Positions 9,312 to 22,016 of a stretch of 64,000 nucleotides of DNA are shown here, piece after piece. Below the pieces are notes generated by a model. That model had not been told where the DNA came from and searched no databases. It saw only the letters and a program-made list of their open reading frames with translations. Location: assembly GCA_019426215.1 (NCBI GenBank), contig CM033408.1, positions 23,008,375 to 23,072,374 on the forward strand. The letters run 5' to 3'. Source of the DNA: Buddleja alternifolia. Its lineage: Eukaryota > Streptophyta > Magnoliopsida > Lamiales > Scrophulariaceae. How positions within the stretch are numbered: position 1 is the first letter of the stretch; the number at the start of each line of letters is the position of its first letter. The translations under genes and the position numbers were made by a program.

Positions 9312-11817
9312 TTCTCCCACTTGGCTCATATATTTGCTTTTATGATTTAGAATAAACATAACATGCACAGAAAAATTGTTCTAAATCTTTCCTTAAAATT
9401 GGCTTTACCATAATATCATGATTAAATCAAAATTGATGTGAGTCATGGCGATTGTATGTCATTTGGATCGACATAGTCCCTTCCATGTACCACGACATCA
9501 ATTTCTAATTAATCATGACCCTTAATGAAGAGAACATAAAGGTCCAATTTTAATGTCTTTATCGAAGACAACTCCAGCTGTTATAATTCTATTCAATAAT
9601 GTAAACAATATAGAAAAATAGGAGATTTCAGAAACATTTAATTGAGTTCAAGAGTATCACATGATAACTTAATATGCATATAACATAATTCAATTATGAC
9701 GTCCTATAATGCCCATTCTTTCGATATGCTCGTTAATATCTTAGGCAACAATCTATAATGCCTTTCTTTCGACATGCTCATTAATATCTTGGGCAAATGG
9801 TGCTAATATGTTTTGATTGATACTCATTGTTTCTGAATTCTTCTTTAACGACAAAATACATAATTTTAATATGCATTGCACCCTTATAATATTTGTCGTT
9901 CTTTCAAAAGAAGATTGTGATCCAATACAAGTTTAAAAATTCATCAAACTCTCAACATCACATAAATAATTAATTCTTTTCATATGTTCTTGTTCCAATG
10001 CAATCGTTGGACATTGCACAATTCCAAACTCATCTCCCTTTTGAATTGGAACTATCTTACTATAACATTTTTCCATGTTAAATCCTTCTAAAAGTCTAAC
10101 CATATATATTTTATGAGACAATCCAAACAATCATTGTGATTTATTATGGAATATTTCAATTCCTATCACATAAGTTGTGTCTCTCTTATCTTTCATAGTT
10201 CTTAGAAAGATATCTTGGTTTTATGTAATAAACCAAGATTATTAGTGACAAGTAAGATATCAATTCATCAATATACAATACTAAGAAAATAAACATGCTC
10301 CCACGGACCTTCATATATATACACGGGAAGCATATTTTAGTTTGTATATTGACCTTTTAAGCTTACACACTTTAGGCTAATCGATAAACTACGTACATCA
10401 TCTAATAAAGCCAATTTAACATTCATTTTGTGTAATCCTTAAGTCATAATGAGCTACCAAAACCATAATAAATTCTTTTTTAGATATCGATCTTTTCAGT
10501 CAAATCCACCTTTCATGGAAATACTATAACTAAATATCAAAGTTCTCCTTTGGGATATATTAAGATATATAAAGCATAAACTATTAATATATATTCTTAT
10601 TAGATTTATTTGTTATCTTTGGATATACAAAATAAATCTAATATAACATACTAAGCTTAACGATTATGCTTATTATTATAAGAACAAATGAATCAATTTT
10701 TGGGCGATTCCCTAATATCTTATAATATTAAACTTTAGTATACCCATATATCTCTATATCATTTATGAGAATAACTTTTATGGGTAATTGAAAAAACTCT
10801 AATATGCATTTAAATCTACAAATGTTCATGATAAGGTCACTTTGGTGACTGACAAATCATCCATCAAATAAAATTTATATGCAAACTTTAATATGCATTG
10901 AAATTTATAAACTTAATGATTAAGCTACTTTGGTGACTAACAAATCTTCTATTCAAATAAATTTCAAATGCAAACTCCCTATTATTTCATAATTGTACAA
11001 TTATATTCCACAATCATACAATATACAATTTTATATGTATATGAAGCCACGAATTATTGCCCAGTAAAGATGAGCAATATCTAATCAGAACGAATAAATT
11101 CTGGAAATGTCATCAGGCTAACGAAATTATATATGTCATGCTTTACATATAATGGAAAATTCATGCATATTCTAAGAAACTTTACCATTGAAATATAAGC
11201 CATGAATTTCATACTTTATTACTGTCATAGTACTTAAATCGTACAAATGTACCAAATCCCTCGTAGTATGATAAATCTGATTAACGACAATCACCAGGCT
11301 TATTTATGTGGGATTAAAATAAACTATGCATACGATAATTTCATGCGGTCATCATAATCCCCTCATAAAAATTAACAATTCACCACGGTCATATATCAGA
11401 TTAACATAATTACATAACCACTTTTAACATGCATGTCCAGAGAGTCTGATCTCAATTCTAATTTCAAGAACATTATATAGTCATAATTATTCAGACCCAT
11501 TGGTGGTAAACTTTCCAAGCCATACTTTATATACATAGACAGTGTTTTTGTATCTATGTCTTGATCTTGCTCGAGAATAGGCTAAAACCAGAAATTCATA
11601 CAATATTTTCTAACATCAATTTCACGCTATTCACCCATCTTAGCATAACTATCATGCAAAACGCTTTATGCCATGTTATACAGAGGCGTAATACACATAG
11701 CAGGACCAAAATAAAGCATTCACAAATTGAGATAAATTGCAGCGGAAATTACTTCTCAATTTTACAGCGTACTAATTTTCATAAATCGGTTGATAATTGG
11801 AGAATCACGAGTTCTTA
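9312..11817 (-). other. Interior of the copia relic, mostly unreadable
   Basis: AT-rich, with only one recognisable coding fragment (9933-10130). Position implies decayed RNase H at the left and integrase, protease and gag towards the right, but frames are destroyed and no other motif could be identified with confidence. Confidence 0.6.
9933..10130 (-). pseudogene. Copia reverse transcriptase C-terminal fragment
   Basis: The 65-residue fragment contains GLSHKIYM..LLEGFNMEKC, then PIQKGDEFG, QCPT and a degenerate VESLM. In Tork/Tnt1-type copia elements this is the known run between the RT palm and RNase H (GLSQ.YI..VL..F.M..C...P..KGD.F...QCP......M...PYAS..GSLMY). The SLMY site and upstream YVDD are not intact. 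Confidence 0.75.
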
Positions 11818-11835
11818 AACCATACTCTAATACCA
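11818..11835 (-). other. Primer binding site (initiator Met tRNA type)
   Basis: The minus strand reads TGGTATTAGAGTATGGTT two bases after the LTR. Known copia primer sites read TGGTATCAGAGC, so this is a mutated version (C-to-T changes). Confidence 0.75.
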
Positions 11836-11837
11836 CA

Positions 11838-12343
11838 TGTAAGTTAAATTTCATACAATTACATGATTTCCATAATCGTGAACTTCATGATTTTCACATA
11901 ACCGTAAAAAATTAACGACTAACCTTATCCATGACCTTCAGTGGTAGTCTCTTATCGTTGATTCATTACAAAGTCTCTTGAGGAAGAATCCCTTGACCCC
12001 TCTTCAGCGATGGAGAATATAGCGTATACTTTTATTAGAATATTTTTTGTTTTCTGCCTTTTACGTAATGTAGAGTGTAGAGAGGTAGAGAGAAGAATCC
12101 TCTTTATATTAAAACTCTAAGAGTTGTCTTCCATCCAAGGGACTTCTTCACTTAGAGTCATGACTTTACATTACGTAAATCATGTCTTTTCACTAACCAA
12201 TTAGAATTTAATCACATAATATTAGACAATTAATTATTTTGTCAAATAGACTTTAATATTGACAAAATAATAATATGTAATATCATATATTATTTTTTTT
12301 GATAGAAATGTAATATCATATATGAGACATAATATTTCTTACA
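11838..12343 (-). repeat. 5' LTR of the copia relic
   Basis: 506 bp, starting TGTAAG and ending CTTACA on the plus strand. The inner 350 bases match the left LTR. A short local duplication of TAATATCATAT with a T-run sits near 12282-12320. Confidence 0.8.
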
Positions 12344-13247
12344 ATCTCCCCTCCCGATGAGCTACGTTACCAAGTGAAACAAAAAAGTGAAGGAAAAAAA
12401 GTTGGATCTAAAAACCGGTTCGTCCGAGCTACGGTTTTTCCCCATTTTGCCGGGTCACTTCCGATTCTCATGGGGTTTTATGCTGGCATGTTTCAGGGTA
12501 CAACCGGACCGGTGCCATGACCGGTTCATGATTAAATCGATCGAACTTGCCTGTCCGGTCCGGGTTTGAGAAAGTATTGGTTACACGATCTTTAATGTAT
12601 ACCAACTATATATTATACATAGATATGGATACGAAAATATGGATACAATACGAATACGAATTACGGCTAATTTTAAAATTATAGAATATGGACAATAATG
12701 ATACATGTATATAAATGAATATACAAAATTTTAAAAATATATTTGATTCAATAGTCATTGACATAAATCAAATGTTATCTATAGTTCTTTAAATTTCTTT
12801 GTCATGTGTCTAACTTTTAAGTTTAATTTCTAACAGAAGAATGAAATCATTAACTCTGTCTTACTTAAGCCCAAAAGGTATTGTATAATTTTAAAAAAGT
12901 ACTTTGCGTTGTATCCAAGGCATGTTAAATATTTCAAATTTTGTATCAGATACGGTATCTAGAGTTTTCTCTATTCTTTTTACTTTTGGACGCCTCAAAA
13001 ATGTGCCATATATGGTATTCGAGTGATATATGAGAGATCCGTATCTGATACGAATAAATTGGTAGAATATTGTGACCTTTCTATTTAAGTTGAAAATGAA
13101 TCTTTTGCATCCACCATCTCTAAAATCTTGGCTTGTAACATTCACCCTGCCTATTTCTTTTTTTCTTAAAAAAAATATCTTTAATTAGCAGTATCGACCA
13201 AATATTACCGTAAAACACCAGATGAACCATATATATACTTACACAAT
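12344..13247. other. Unassigned intergenic stretch
   Basis: About 900 bp. The first 240 bp are relatively GC-rich with several ACCGG/CCGG motifs and match nothing recognisable. The remainder is AT-rich with scattered GATACG words. A 13-bp perfect inverted repeat (GTATCAGATACGG at 12943-12955, its complement at 13039-13051) lies near the right end and may mark a small decayed TIR element. No gene seen. Confidence 0.5.
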
Positions 13248-14501
13248 GGGAATATTTACTTTTTGGTACATTAAAGGGGAGAATACGTTTTTCTCATACA
13301 ATAAAGAGGACTTTTAAAATTTAAGTACAAAAAAGTTCAAGTTTTTGCAATTTGAGTAGAAATCATGCAAAAAAAATTCAAAATCATTGGAAAATGTCAT
13401 TTGGCGAAAAAATTGACTTAAATTTGGGATTTTTTTTTTCATTTGGCAGGAAAAATAAAATTTAATTTAGTGAATTTTGCATGTGGAGGGAAAATTGATT
13501 CTAATTGGGGATTTAACCTAAATACTTTCAATTTTTTTTTTCTGTTTTTTTTGTTTATGTTATTAAAATTTTTGGAAATTTTAATTCAAATATTTTTCAA
13601 GTTATCTTTTCTTTTGTTTATTATAAATATAATTTCTATATTGATATAATTGATATATCTATATATAATATTATAATCATAAAATAATTTAGATAAAAAA
13701 TTATAATATTATATTATGATTTTTACTAAGTTTTCATTATTATTTTTTGATTTTTCAAAATTGTTTTTGTTTTATTTCTAATTTTATTTCATTTTTTAGG
13801 TATTGTTTTCTATCTTCTCTGATTTCTCTTGTTTTATGATGTTTAGTTTTTTGAGATTTAATTAATTTATATTTTTTCAATGAAATGGACCCTTAAAAAA
13901 GTAATTTTTATTTAAATCTAAAATTTCTAAATGTTTTTTTTCTTATATTACTGAATGTTCTAAAAAAAATGATTTTTTTAAATCTTTTCTAAAAATTTCT
14001 TATTTTGTGTGTTTTATGAATTTTAAATTAATTTATTTTTGTCAACTTGAAAGAAAAAATGGCCAATAAAAATAATTTCTGAGTTTAAGATATAATTTTT
14101 TATGTTCTCTGATTTTCTAAATTTCTATAGTATTTTTTAAATATTTTTCTTATTACTATATACACATTTATTGAAATATTAAACTATTTTATTTTTTAAA
14201 GAAAAAATTATTTTTAAACTAGAAATAATTTTGAAATATATAATTTCAATATTTTTCTTATTTCACTTTCACATGGGAGTTGGGGGTAATTTTGACCTTT
14301 TTACTTATTTTCCTACAATTTGGGTGTTGTGTAGTCAATTTTCCCTCCAAACACGAAAGTCCCCCAATTAGTGTCACGTAGACATTTTCCGACGGATTTT
14401 GATTTTCTGGCATAATCTGTACTTAAATTGCCAAAAATAAAATTTTTCTGTAATAGATTTAAAAAACATCCTCTTTATTACATGAAAAAAGAAGTGCATT
14501 C

Positions 14502-17179
14502 CTCTCAATTGAGGAAGGTTGGAGGGCAAAAACATTCTTTTAAATTCTTCAATATGTGGTGTGATTCCTCTCAATTCTTGCTTGCTGTTGAGAAAATATG
14601 GAGGCAAGTGGTGAATGGGAATGCTATGTATCAGGTAGTTCAGAAAATGAAAAATTTGAAGGTGGAATTGAGGAAGTTCAACAAGGAAAAGTTTCATGAT
14701 ATTGAAAAACAAGCCCAAATTAGTCAGGCAGCCCTTTCAGATCTTCAACAGAGCCTAAACAGGGATCCTATGAATATTCAATTACAATTGGAAGTCAAGC
14801 AGGCTCAGAAGGAGTGTAGAGAAAAAAATCGGGCTCAAGAAAAATATTTACATCAGAAAGCCAAAATCAATTGGATTAAATTGGGAGACCAAAATACTAA
14901 GTTCTTTCATAGAGATATCCAGCAGAGGCAGTATAGAGCTAGAATTTTGAGTGTCACCGATGGGGATAAAGTGATTACTGAGTATTCAGAGGTGACAGAC
15001 CACTTTGTACAATTTTATCAGAGATTGCTTGGGACACAATGTACAGTTAAAAAGACCGAATTGGAAGTCTTTACCCAGGGCCCTAGACTGACATGGGAGA
15101 TGCAAATGGATCTTATTCGACCTTTCACCAAGGAAGAGGTTAAAAAGGCAATGTTTAGTATATGTTCTACAAAAAGTCCGGGTCCGAATGGTTATGGTAG
15201 TGGGTTTTTTAAAGCTGCATGGGGTTTGATTTGGTCCGAGGTTACAGATGCTATTCTAGATTTCTTCCACCATGGGAAGTTACTCCGACAAGTAAATTGT
15301 ACCCTTCTGAGCTTAATTCCTAAGGTTGAAAACCCATCTTTTGCAGTGAGTTTAGACCGATTGCATGTTGCAATACATTGTATAAATGCTTGGCTAAGTT
15401 GCTTACGCAAAGACTCGCAACAATGCTTCCGTTTTTGGTTGATGAAAATCAGGGTGCATTTATCCAAGGAAGATCAATTATTGATAATGTATTTATTAGC
15501 CAGGATCTAATTCGGAAGAATATTTCACCTCGTTGCTTGATGAAAATTGATATCAAGAAAGCTTATGATTCAGTTGATTGGCAATTTCTGAGGGAGCTGT
15601 TGGATGGGTTAAGGTTTCCCCCGAGTTTTAGTCGATGGATACTGGAGTGTGTTACTACCACATCTTATTCAGAGAGAAGAAGGGTTTGAGGCAAGGGGAC
15701 CCCATTTCTCCCCTGTTGTTTGTGTTGGTTATGGAGTACCTTACAAGGAGTTTCAGGGTTGCATCTCGGCATAGTCAATTCAGATTCCATCCGGGGTGTA
15801 AACACCTAAAGCTTACTAACATTTGCTTTGCAGATGACCTCATGTTATTCTGCAAAGCTACTCTTCCTGCAGTTGAAATTTTGTGGCGGGCATTTCAGGA
15901 GTTTTCAGCTACTTCAGGGTTGGAGGCTAATTAGTCCAAATCTAGTTTGTTTGTGCGAGGTGTGTCGGAGAGTACTAAGCAGGAACTTCTGCACTTAGTA
16001 GGTTTCCCTGAAGGAGTTTTCCCAATGAGATACTTAGGGGTTCCACTATCCCCTACTAGATGGAATAAAATTGATTGTTATATATTGGTTCAGAAGATCA
16101 CCAAAAGACTATCTTGTTGGGCTTCTAGACATTTGTCTTATGCGGGGAAAGCTCAATTGATTAATTCAGTCTTACTGACTATGCATGTCTACTGGTCTTC
16201 TATATTCATCATCCCTTAGGCTATTATGAAGTAGATCGAACGAAAATGTAGGGATTTTTTGTGGGGTACGTCTGAGCAGAGAAAGAAGATTATCCCAGTA
16301 AATTGGGAGCAAATTTGTAACAAAAAGAAGCATGGTGGGTTAAATTTCAAAAACTGTCAAGTGTGGAACATAGCAGCTATTGGGAAACAAGTGTGGGCCC
16401 TTTCTCAAAAGAAGAATACTCTCTTAGTTAAATGGATCACAAGTGTCTACCTCAAAGAGCAAGATTTCTGGGGGTACTCTCCACCACTAGATTGTAGTTG
16501 GTCGTGGAAGAAAATTAATAGTGTGAAGAGGAAAATTCAAGCAGGGTTTGTGGCTAATAAATGGGCACATAACCCCTCAGGTATGTTTTCTATTCAAAGT
16601 TGTTATGAATGGTTAAAAGGAAACCCAACCCCTTTTAGAGTAGCTGGAGTTATTTGGAATAGTTTAAATATCCTTAGACATTCGTTTACTATGTAGTTGG
16701 TGTTGCATAAGAAGCTTATGACAAGAGAGAGAGTTAGAAGAATTATATCAAACATGGAATGTCATTGTGTTTTGTGTGATGAACCTTTGGAAACTGTCCA
16801 GCATTTATTCTTTGATTGTGCTTGGAGTAGATCAATTGTGGAAAGGGTGATGCAGTGGTTAAATGTCAGTAATTGGCCTTATCAATTTTCAAGATGGGTA
16901 AGTTGGATTAGACATGCGTTTACTGCATGGAAGTATAAGCAGCAGGTTATTATAGCAGGGGTGACAGCCGTGATTAGTTGTATATGGCGTGAGAGAAACC
17001 TGCGAATCTTCGAGCAGAAAGAAAAACAGGTTGAGATGGTGTTTCATGAACTTAAGGAGGAGCTTACTCTCAGATTTGCAGGGAAATGTGGAAAAAAAAG
17101 AAGCCAAAGAGATATCATATATCTCAATCAGATTCTGAATGGAGTATCATCAGTTTTTTTAGGCATTGTTGGTTCTTGA
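14502..17179 (+). pseudogene. LINE copy B ORF2 (reverse transcriptase, zf-RVT)
   Basis: Order of motifs: FKFFNMW (end of endonuclease); a Gln/Lys-rich linker; KINWIKLGDQNTKFFH; KSPGPNGYGSGFFKAAW (fingers); DENQGAFIQGRSIIDN and LMKIDIKKAYDSVDW (15420-15580); GLRQGDPISPLLF (near 15687); FADDLMLF (RT catalytic motif near 15828); KTKRLSCW-like thumb and AGKAQLIN; then a zinc-binding region with CHCVLCDEPLETVQHLFFDC (16760-16820). A frameshift falls near 15350-15380, another near 15660-15690. Stop codons occur at about 15932, 16217 and 16694. ORF1 and most of the endonuclease are missing. It ends before any clear RNase H domain, unlike LINE copy A, so the two belong to different LINE families. Confidence 0.9.
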
Positions 17180-17301
17180 TTGTTTTTGTTATGATGTGTA
17201 ATTGACACCAAGGCTAGATAGATATCTCCCTTGTGTGAGTTGTATGAGCTACAATTTTGGCTGGTTGGGTATATGATAATTACTGTTACCTTAAAAAGAA
17301 A
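14502..17301 (+). mobile_element. LINE copy B, 5'-truncated L1-type
   Basis: Plus-strand LINE flanked by the 10-bp duplication AAGTGCATTC at 14492-14501 and 17302-17311. The 5' end is truncated inside ORF2, near the end of the endonuclease. The 3' end is a short UTR (17180-17301) closing with TTAAAAAGAAAA, which serves as the A-rich tail. It inserted about 30 bp from the right end of the AT-rich TIR element. Truncation and target duplication are typical of target-primed reverse transcription. Confidence 0.85.
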
Positions 17302-17342
17302 AAGTGCATTCTCATTTATCGTACCAAAAAGGTAATTTTCCG

Positions 17343-17777
17343 TTGTACAATATATATATCATTTCTAAAACTAAATGAGGACAAAATTATGAACGACTAA
17401 GTCTCTTCAATTATATAAAGAGTAGACCTAATACTCATATTCGTACTGTATAATAATCAATATATATATATAATACTATAAAACAAAGTCTAAATTTAAG
17501 TTTTTCCAGCGAGATATATAATCACAACTTTCAGTGCATAGTTACTAAAACAAAGTGGAAACCTAAATTACTATAATAATAAAATAATAATAATAATGAT
17601 AATAATAATATATTATTACTATTATTATTATTATTTTGCAATAGGCTTAAACTTGATTACAAAACCAACTTAATAATACAATCAATAATATTATATTTAC
17701 AAAGATTAAAAGATAGTTATTTTCAAATTTATAATTCGTTACATATATCAATAACAACAATATTCTATACATATATA
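17343..17777. other. AT-rich spacer with an AAT/ATT microsatellite
   Basis: No coding or transposon motif. At about 17571-17636 an (AAT)n run passes directly into its complement (ATT)n, forming a self-complementary tract that could fold. Confidence 0.6.
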
Positions 17778-20606
17778 CTAGTATGTAACCCGTGCTATGC
17801 ACGACCAATATTAATTTCAAAATAAGTTAGGAAAAATGTTATCATTTTTTAGAATCAACTTAAATAATTTGATTATTTTATTTTTATAAAGTTGAAAACA
17901 CTTTGCACAAATATCTATGTATATCATAATTACAAAGAATATATATACACATCAAAAATAAGAGTACTTTTCTGATGACCAGGTCATTATGACGTACGAA
18001 AATTCAGCTTATAGCTAATCTAATTTCTTAATAAAAACACTCTTTGCTCAATTGTACTCAATACTTCGCAAGAAATTCACGTTGTAAATGACTCAAAATA
18101 GTTGCTGGATAATTTAAAATTCTATTAATTATAAATCCTTCAACATGAACATATATATCTAATCACCTAGCAAACAAGACAAACTAAAAATATATGGTTT
18201 TACGCTTTTAGGTCTATATATGTTCTGCCGTAATTAAAAAGTAAAACAGGAAAAAGAATAGGGTAATAGAGTGGCCAAGGGCTATTGTGAGTGCTCTTCA
18301 ACAGTATGAGCATGCTCTTAAATTTACTTTAGTAATGCCAACACCTTTACCTTCGTGGATCTGCCAATAAAACAATAACAAAAAGCCTATTAAAATCAAA
18401 ATAGTACAAAAAAAAAAAAAGCAAGAAAATAAGTAAATGCCAACACCTTTACCTTCGTAGATTAGCCTCCAATTCTGGCTGGTTGTCGGTAGGTTTTTCA
18501 AAAATTAACCATATTAATTTGGTTTGAAATGAAATAAAAAAGGTTATAAAAGTTTACGGCAAGTTGATGGATGATGAAACCGATCGGTGATGCTGGTAGT
18601 AGGGGTAATTTTTTTATTTTTGCAATCGTAGTAGGGGTAATTAAGTGGCGAGCTTCAAACAAAAGTTGACCCAAACTAATTAAAGTAGCCTTGAGAACAA
18701 TCTACATGTAGATGATTAGTAAGATAATATTTAACTAATTATCTTATAAACGTAAAGTTACATGCTATTTTAAGTCACACGTAAGAAAAGCTTAAAAAAG
18801 TCTTATTTATTGGCTATGGAAGAAAATGGATGGTTTTCTTTTCTGTTCCCCATCCATTATTTAAATAATCTCTATTTAAATAATTATCTATTTACTTATT
18901 TTATATTAAATCATGGAAACATCTTATTTTTTAATTTCATAAATTCATCAAAGAAAAAATTTAACCAACCACTTGTATGGTCAAATTATAAGCTTTCAAA
19001 CATCATATAAGATGCTGTCAGAGGTTTTAAACTTGTTAGAGTTTTTGGTCTGTGGGGCGAATACAAAAAGAAGTGGGTAAAGCTTCATATACTTACATTT
19101 TAGGTGAGAGGCGAAATTTTGAATATCAAAATTTATATGGAATTTTTTTTTTCTTAAAGTCGAGGGAGAGAGGGTATCACCACCAACCCCTAGCTCTATC
19201 CCTACCAATCATCTTTCTAGAAATATAATTTTTTAACTCAAAAACCATTCTCATAGCATACAGGACTCAACCATCTATACCACGTACATAAAAATCAGTA
19301 AACTTAATAAACGTACGAAATTAAGTAGACAACAAATTAAACTTGTTACTAAAGAAGGAATTAAACATCAACTATTCAATACGTTCTTAATTAGATGAGG
19401 AATACAATGTTAAAATTGATGTATTATCATATACATGAGTTGAGATTTTAATATACAATTTTAATACAACAACGTACACATCAAAGAAAATATTTAAAAG
19501 TCAATTTCACTTTTTTCCACCTTTCATTTTTTCACAGTGCATTTTTCCATCATAGCTTGTCTTGAGTTTCATTTTGAAAATGACATTTTTAATTGTTAGC
19601 ATACATTTTTTTTTTATAAACAAAAGCCACCAATATAGCGGTGAGGGATTTTTGGGGTCCCCTCCCATCTATATATCACCCATGAACATACATTTCTGCC
19701 ATTGATTGCAAGTATTATTTTTAAATTCATTCCACATGAATGCTAGATTTTTAATACAGTTCTAAATTTGTTGTTTATAATGTGCAACCAACGACAATTT
19801 TTAATTATATATATATTAATATAAAAAAAAATGACAATTTTCCTATTTATTACAAAATTGAAAATTCAAAAACTTAGAACGTAAGTCAAATCATGCAATG
19901 AAAAATTGTTATTGGTTTATTTAAGTTTTTGAGGATTGATAGTTATACTTAAATGAGCCAATTAACACTAATTGATACTTTCCTATTGCCATATGGAAAT
20001 CGCAATCTATTATTTAAAGTCAATACACTTTGTGTTCAACCTATTAAGTAATTTAATAATTGATGTTGTAATGTATTTAAATATATATATATATATATAT
20101 ATATCAAATACATCTCATTACATTACAAGGTCTCGATTTAACCAATTTTTCAGATTATATAATTTTTTTTAATGATGGCAGGGACATTTTAATCAATGAA
20201 CGAAAATACTCTGTTACAAAATCCATTTTACCTCCCGAAATTCAGACCTCAGGCTCCTCAAATTTCTTTTTCAATCTCAGAATATGTGATTAAGATTTAA
20301 CTGATTAGGATTATATCAATTCCAGAATACAATTCGCAATCCAAATCTCACATTCCTTTCAAACACTCAACATCTTTCATCTTTTGCCAACATTTCCTCT
20401 GTAAATATATACATATATGTATATATATGTATCTATCTATGATGTGAGTACACACAGATACACACACAGACACCACATACACCTTCACATCCAGATAAAC
20501 ATATAAATCCCAGTTAACATACATAATTAACATAATTAATTCACCAAATGGATCCCCTTTTATTCCAATTCTCGTACTTTGATCAGGGGTATAATATGGG
20601 GTATTA

Positions 20607-21092
20607 TTAACACATTATACTGTATAATATACCGTATAATGTGTTATAACATACTGTATAATGACTTATAAGATATTGTATAATTGAATATTTTTAATAT
20701 GTTATAAACACATACTGTATAATGAGTTATAATATACAGTATAATGTGTTATAAAGTACCGTATAATGGCTTATAAGATACTGTATAATTGAATATTTTT
20801 AATATATTATAAACACATACTGTATAATGAGTTATAATATACCGTATAATGTGTTGTAACGTACTGTATAATAGCTTATAAGATACTATATAATTGAATA
20901 TTTTTAATATGTTATAAACACATACTGCGTAATGAGTTATAATATACCGTATAATGTATTATAACATACTGTATAGTGGCTTATAAGATACTGTATAATT
21001 GAATACTTTTAATATGCTATAAACACATACTGTATAATGAGTTATAATATACTGTATAATGTGTTATAACATACTGTATGATGACTTATAAG
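20607..21092. repeat. 105-bp minisatellite, about 4.6 copies
   Basis: The word ACACATAC recurs at 20708, 20813, 20918 and 21023, an exact 105-base period. Each unit is built from near-palindromic sub-repeats of the type ATAC-TGTATAATG-GTTATAA. The array ends abruptly against the METTL-like exon fragment. Confidence 0.9.
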
Positions 21093-21093
21093 A

Positions 21094-21376
21094 ACTTGTC
21101 AGTGGAATGACGATCGTGAAATTTATTCCACGCTTCGGAGTCTTGCTGAGCGTCTTCAATTTGATTAGCAATGTTTTGCGAAGAGTGAGGTTGCAGCAAG
21201 TGGAATTGAAGACATGGATTGATTTCCACTTCTTCTCTCAATTCATCCCAATCGAAGTCTTTGGAGTAATAGTTCTTTGCTTCACTAATTCTTCTTGTGC
21301 TCAACGTCAATGGGGGAAGAGAAGAAAAGAAAATTTTACAAGGATGATTCGAAAATAGTCTGTATTTAAACTTCAA
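21094..21376 (-). pseudogene. First-exon fragment resembling METTL2/6-type tRNA methyltransferase
   Basis: Minus-strand frame starting at an ATG, with about 95 residues. The segments SEAKNYYSKDFDWDELREEVE and EAWNKFHDRHSTDKF resemble the N-terminal part of plant METTL2/METTL6-like proteins, which make 3-methylcytidine in tRNA. In those proteins WxxFHxRHSxxKF leads into the methyltransferase domain. The frame ends immediately after DKF where the 105-bp array begins, so the catalytic domain is missing. Upstream (21377-21652) looks like a 5' leader with a T-rich tract. Composition is less AT-rich than the surroundings. Probably a captured host gene piece. The family assignment is from memory of motifs, not a search. 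Confidence 0.5.
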
Positions 21377-21381
21377 GAATA

Positions 21382-21405
21382 TATATATATATATATATAT
21401 ATTCG
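21382..21405. repeat. (AT)n microsatellite
   Basis: Uninterrupted AT run upstream of the METTL-like fragment. Confidence 0.9.
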
Positions 21406-22016
21406 CATCTGATAGAGAAGACGATGAAAGAGATATTACAGTTTCTGAGACGTGGGTTTGTGGGCTTTGAAAAATGAATCATTTGACTATTATACCCCTG
21501 ATTCAATTGGAATCAATTCCCTCACCTGTTTTTTTTTTATTCTTTTTTCGACTGTTGGATTTAATAGATCCAATGGTGTAGATTGGGTCTTATATCCTAT
21601 CTAATATAATGTATGTATTAGATCTATACCCTATATATATACACACATATATATAGACACATATATCAAAAATAAGAGTAGTTTTTTGATGACCGGGTCA
21701 TTATGACATCATGACGTAGAAAAATTCAGCTTATAGTTAATCTGATTTCTTAGTAAAAGCAATCTTTGCTCAATTATACTCAATACTTTGCAAAAAATTC
21801 ACGTTGTCATTGTATGAAGGTGATTTTATAGGGCATCATAATGATAAAAGACTCAAAATAGTTGCTGGATAATTTAAAATTTTATTAATTATAACATGAA
21901 CACATACATCTAAATCACTAATCAAACCTGACAAACTAAAAGCAAATGTTTTTAAGCTTTTAGGTTTATATCTGTTACGCCGTCTTTTAAGCTTTTTTTT
22001 TCTTAATTAAATCAAT

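Larger units (their letters stand above)
8423..12343 (-). mobile_element. Decayed Ty1/copia LTR retrotransposon
   Basis: Minus-strand relic. The right LTR (11838-12343) begins and ends with the inverted hexamers TGTAAG/CTTACA and is followed inward by an initiator-Met-type primer site. The left LTR is truncated and preceded inward by a PPT (minus strand AAGTGGGAGAA, at about 9312-9325). An RT/RNase H remnant is at 9933-10130. Everything else inside is too mutated to read. No target duplication can be shown, because the left LTR end and its flank are lost at the LINE junction. Confidence 0.8.
13248..17342. mobile_element. Candidate Mutator-like TIR element split by a LINE
   Basis: The left end, GGGAATATTTACTTTTTGG and onwards, and the inverse of the right end, GGAAAATTACCTTTTTGG and onwards, agree over about 37 bp (roughly three quarters identical, including a shared TTTTTGGTAC core). 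Flanking 9-mers TTACACAAT (13239-13247) and TTGTACAAT (17343-17351) differ by two transitions, which would fit a Mutator-type 9-bp duplication. Excluding the LINE, the element is about 1.3 kb, very AT-rich and non-coding. The exact ends are uncertain by a base or two. Confidence 0.5.
20105..21652. other. 1.55-kb insertion in unit 1: gene fragment plus minisatellite
   Basis: Absent from the equivalent place in unit 2 (near 41763), where the AT run continues directly into AAAATAAGAGTAG. Contents from left to right: a leader-like region (20105-20547); a possible short coding start ATGGATCCCCTTTTATTC at 20548; a 105-bp tandem array; a minus-strand first-exon fragment; and an upstream, promoter-like region with an (AT)n run at 21382-21405. 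Both edges fall in AT microsatellites, so the exact borders and any terminal structure are not resolvable. Confidence 0.65.

Noticed and set aside
12387..12569. 60-codon plus frame in GC-richer sequence
   Set aside because: No domain, no start or splice context; too short to support.
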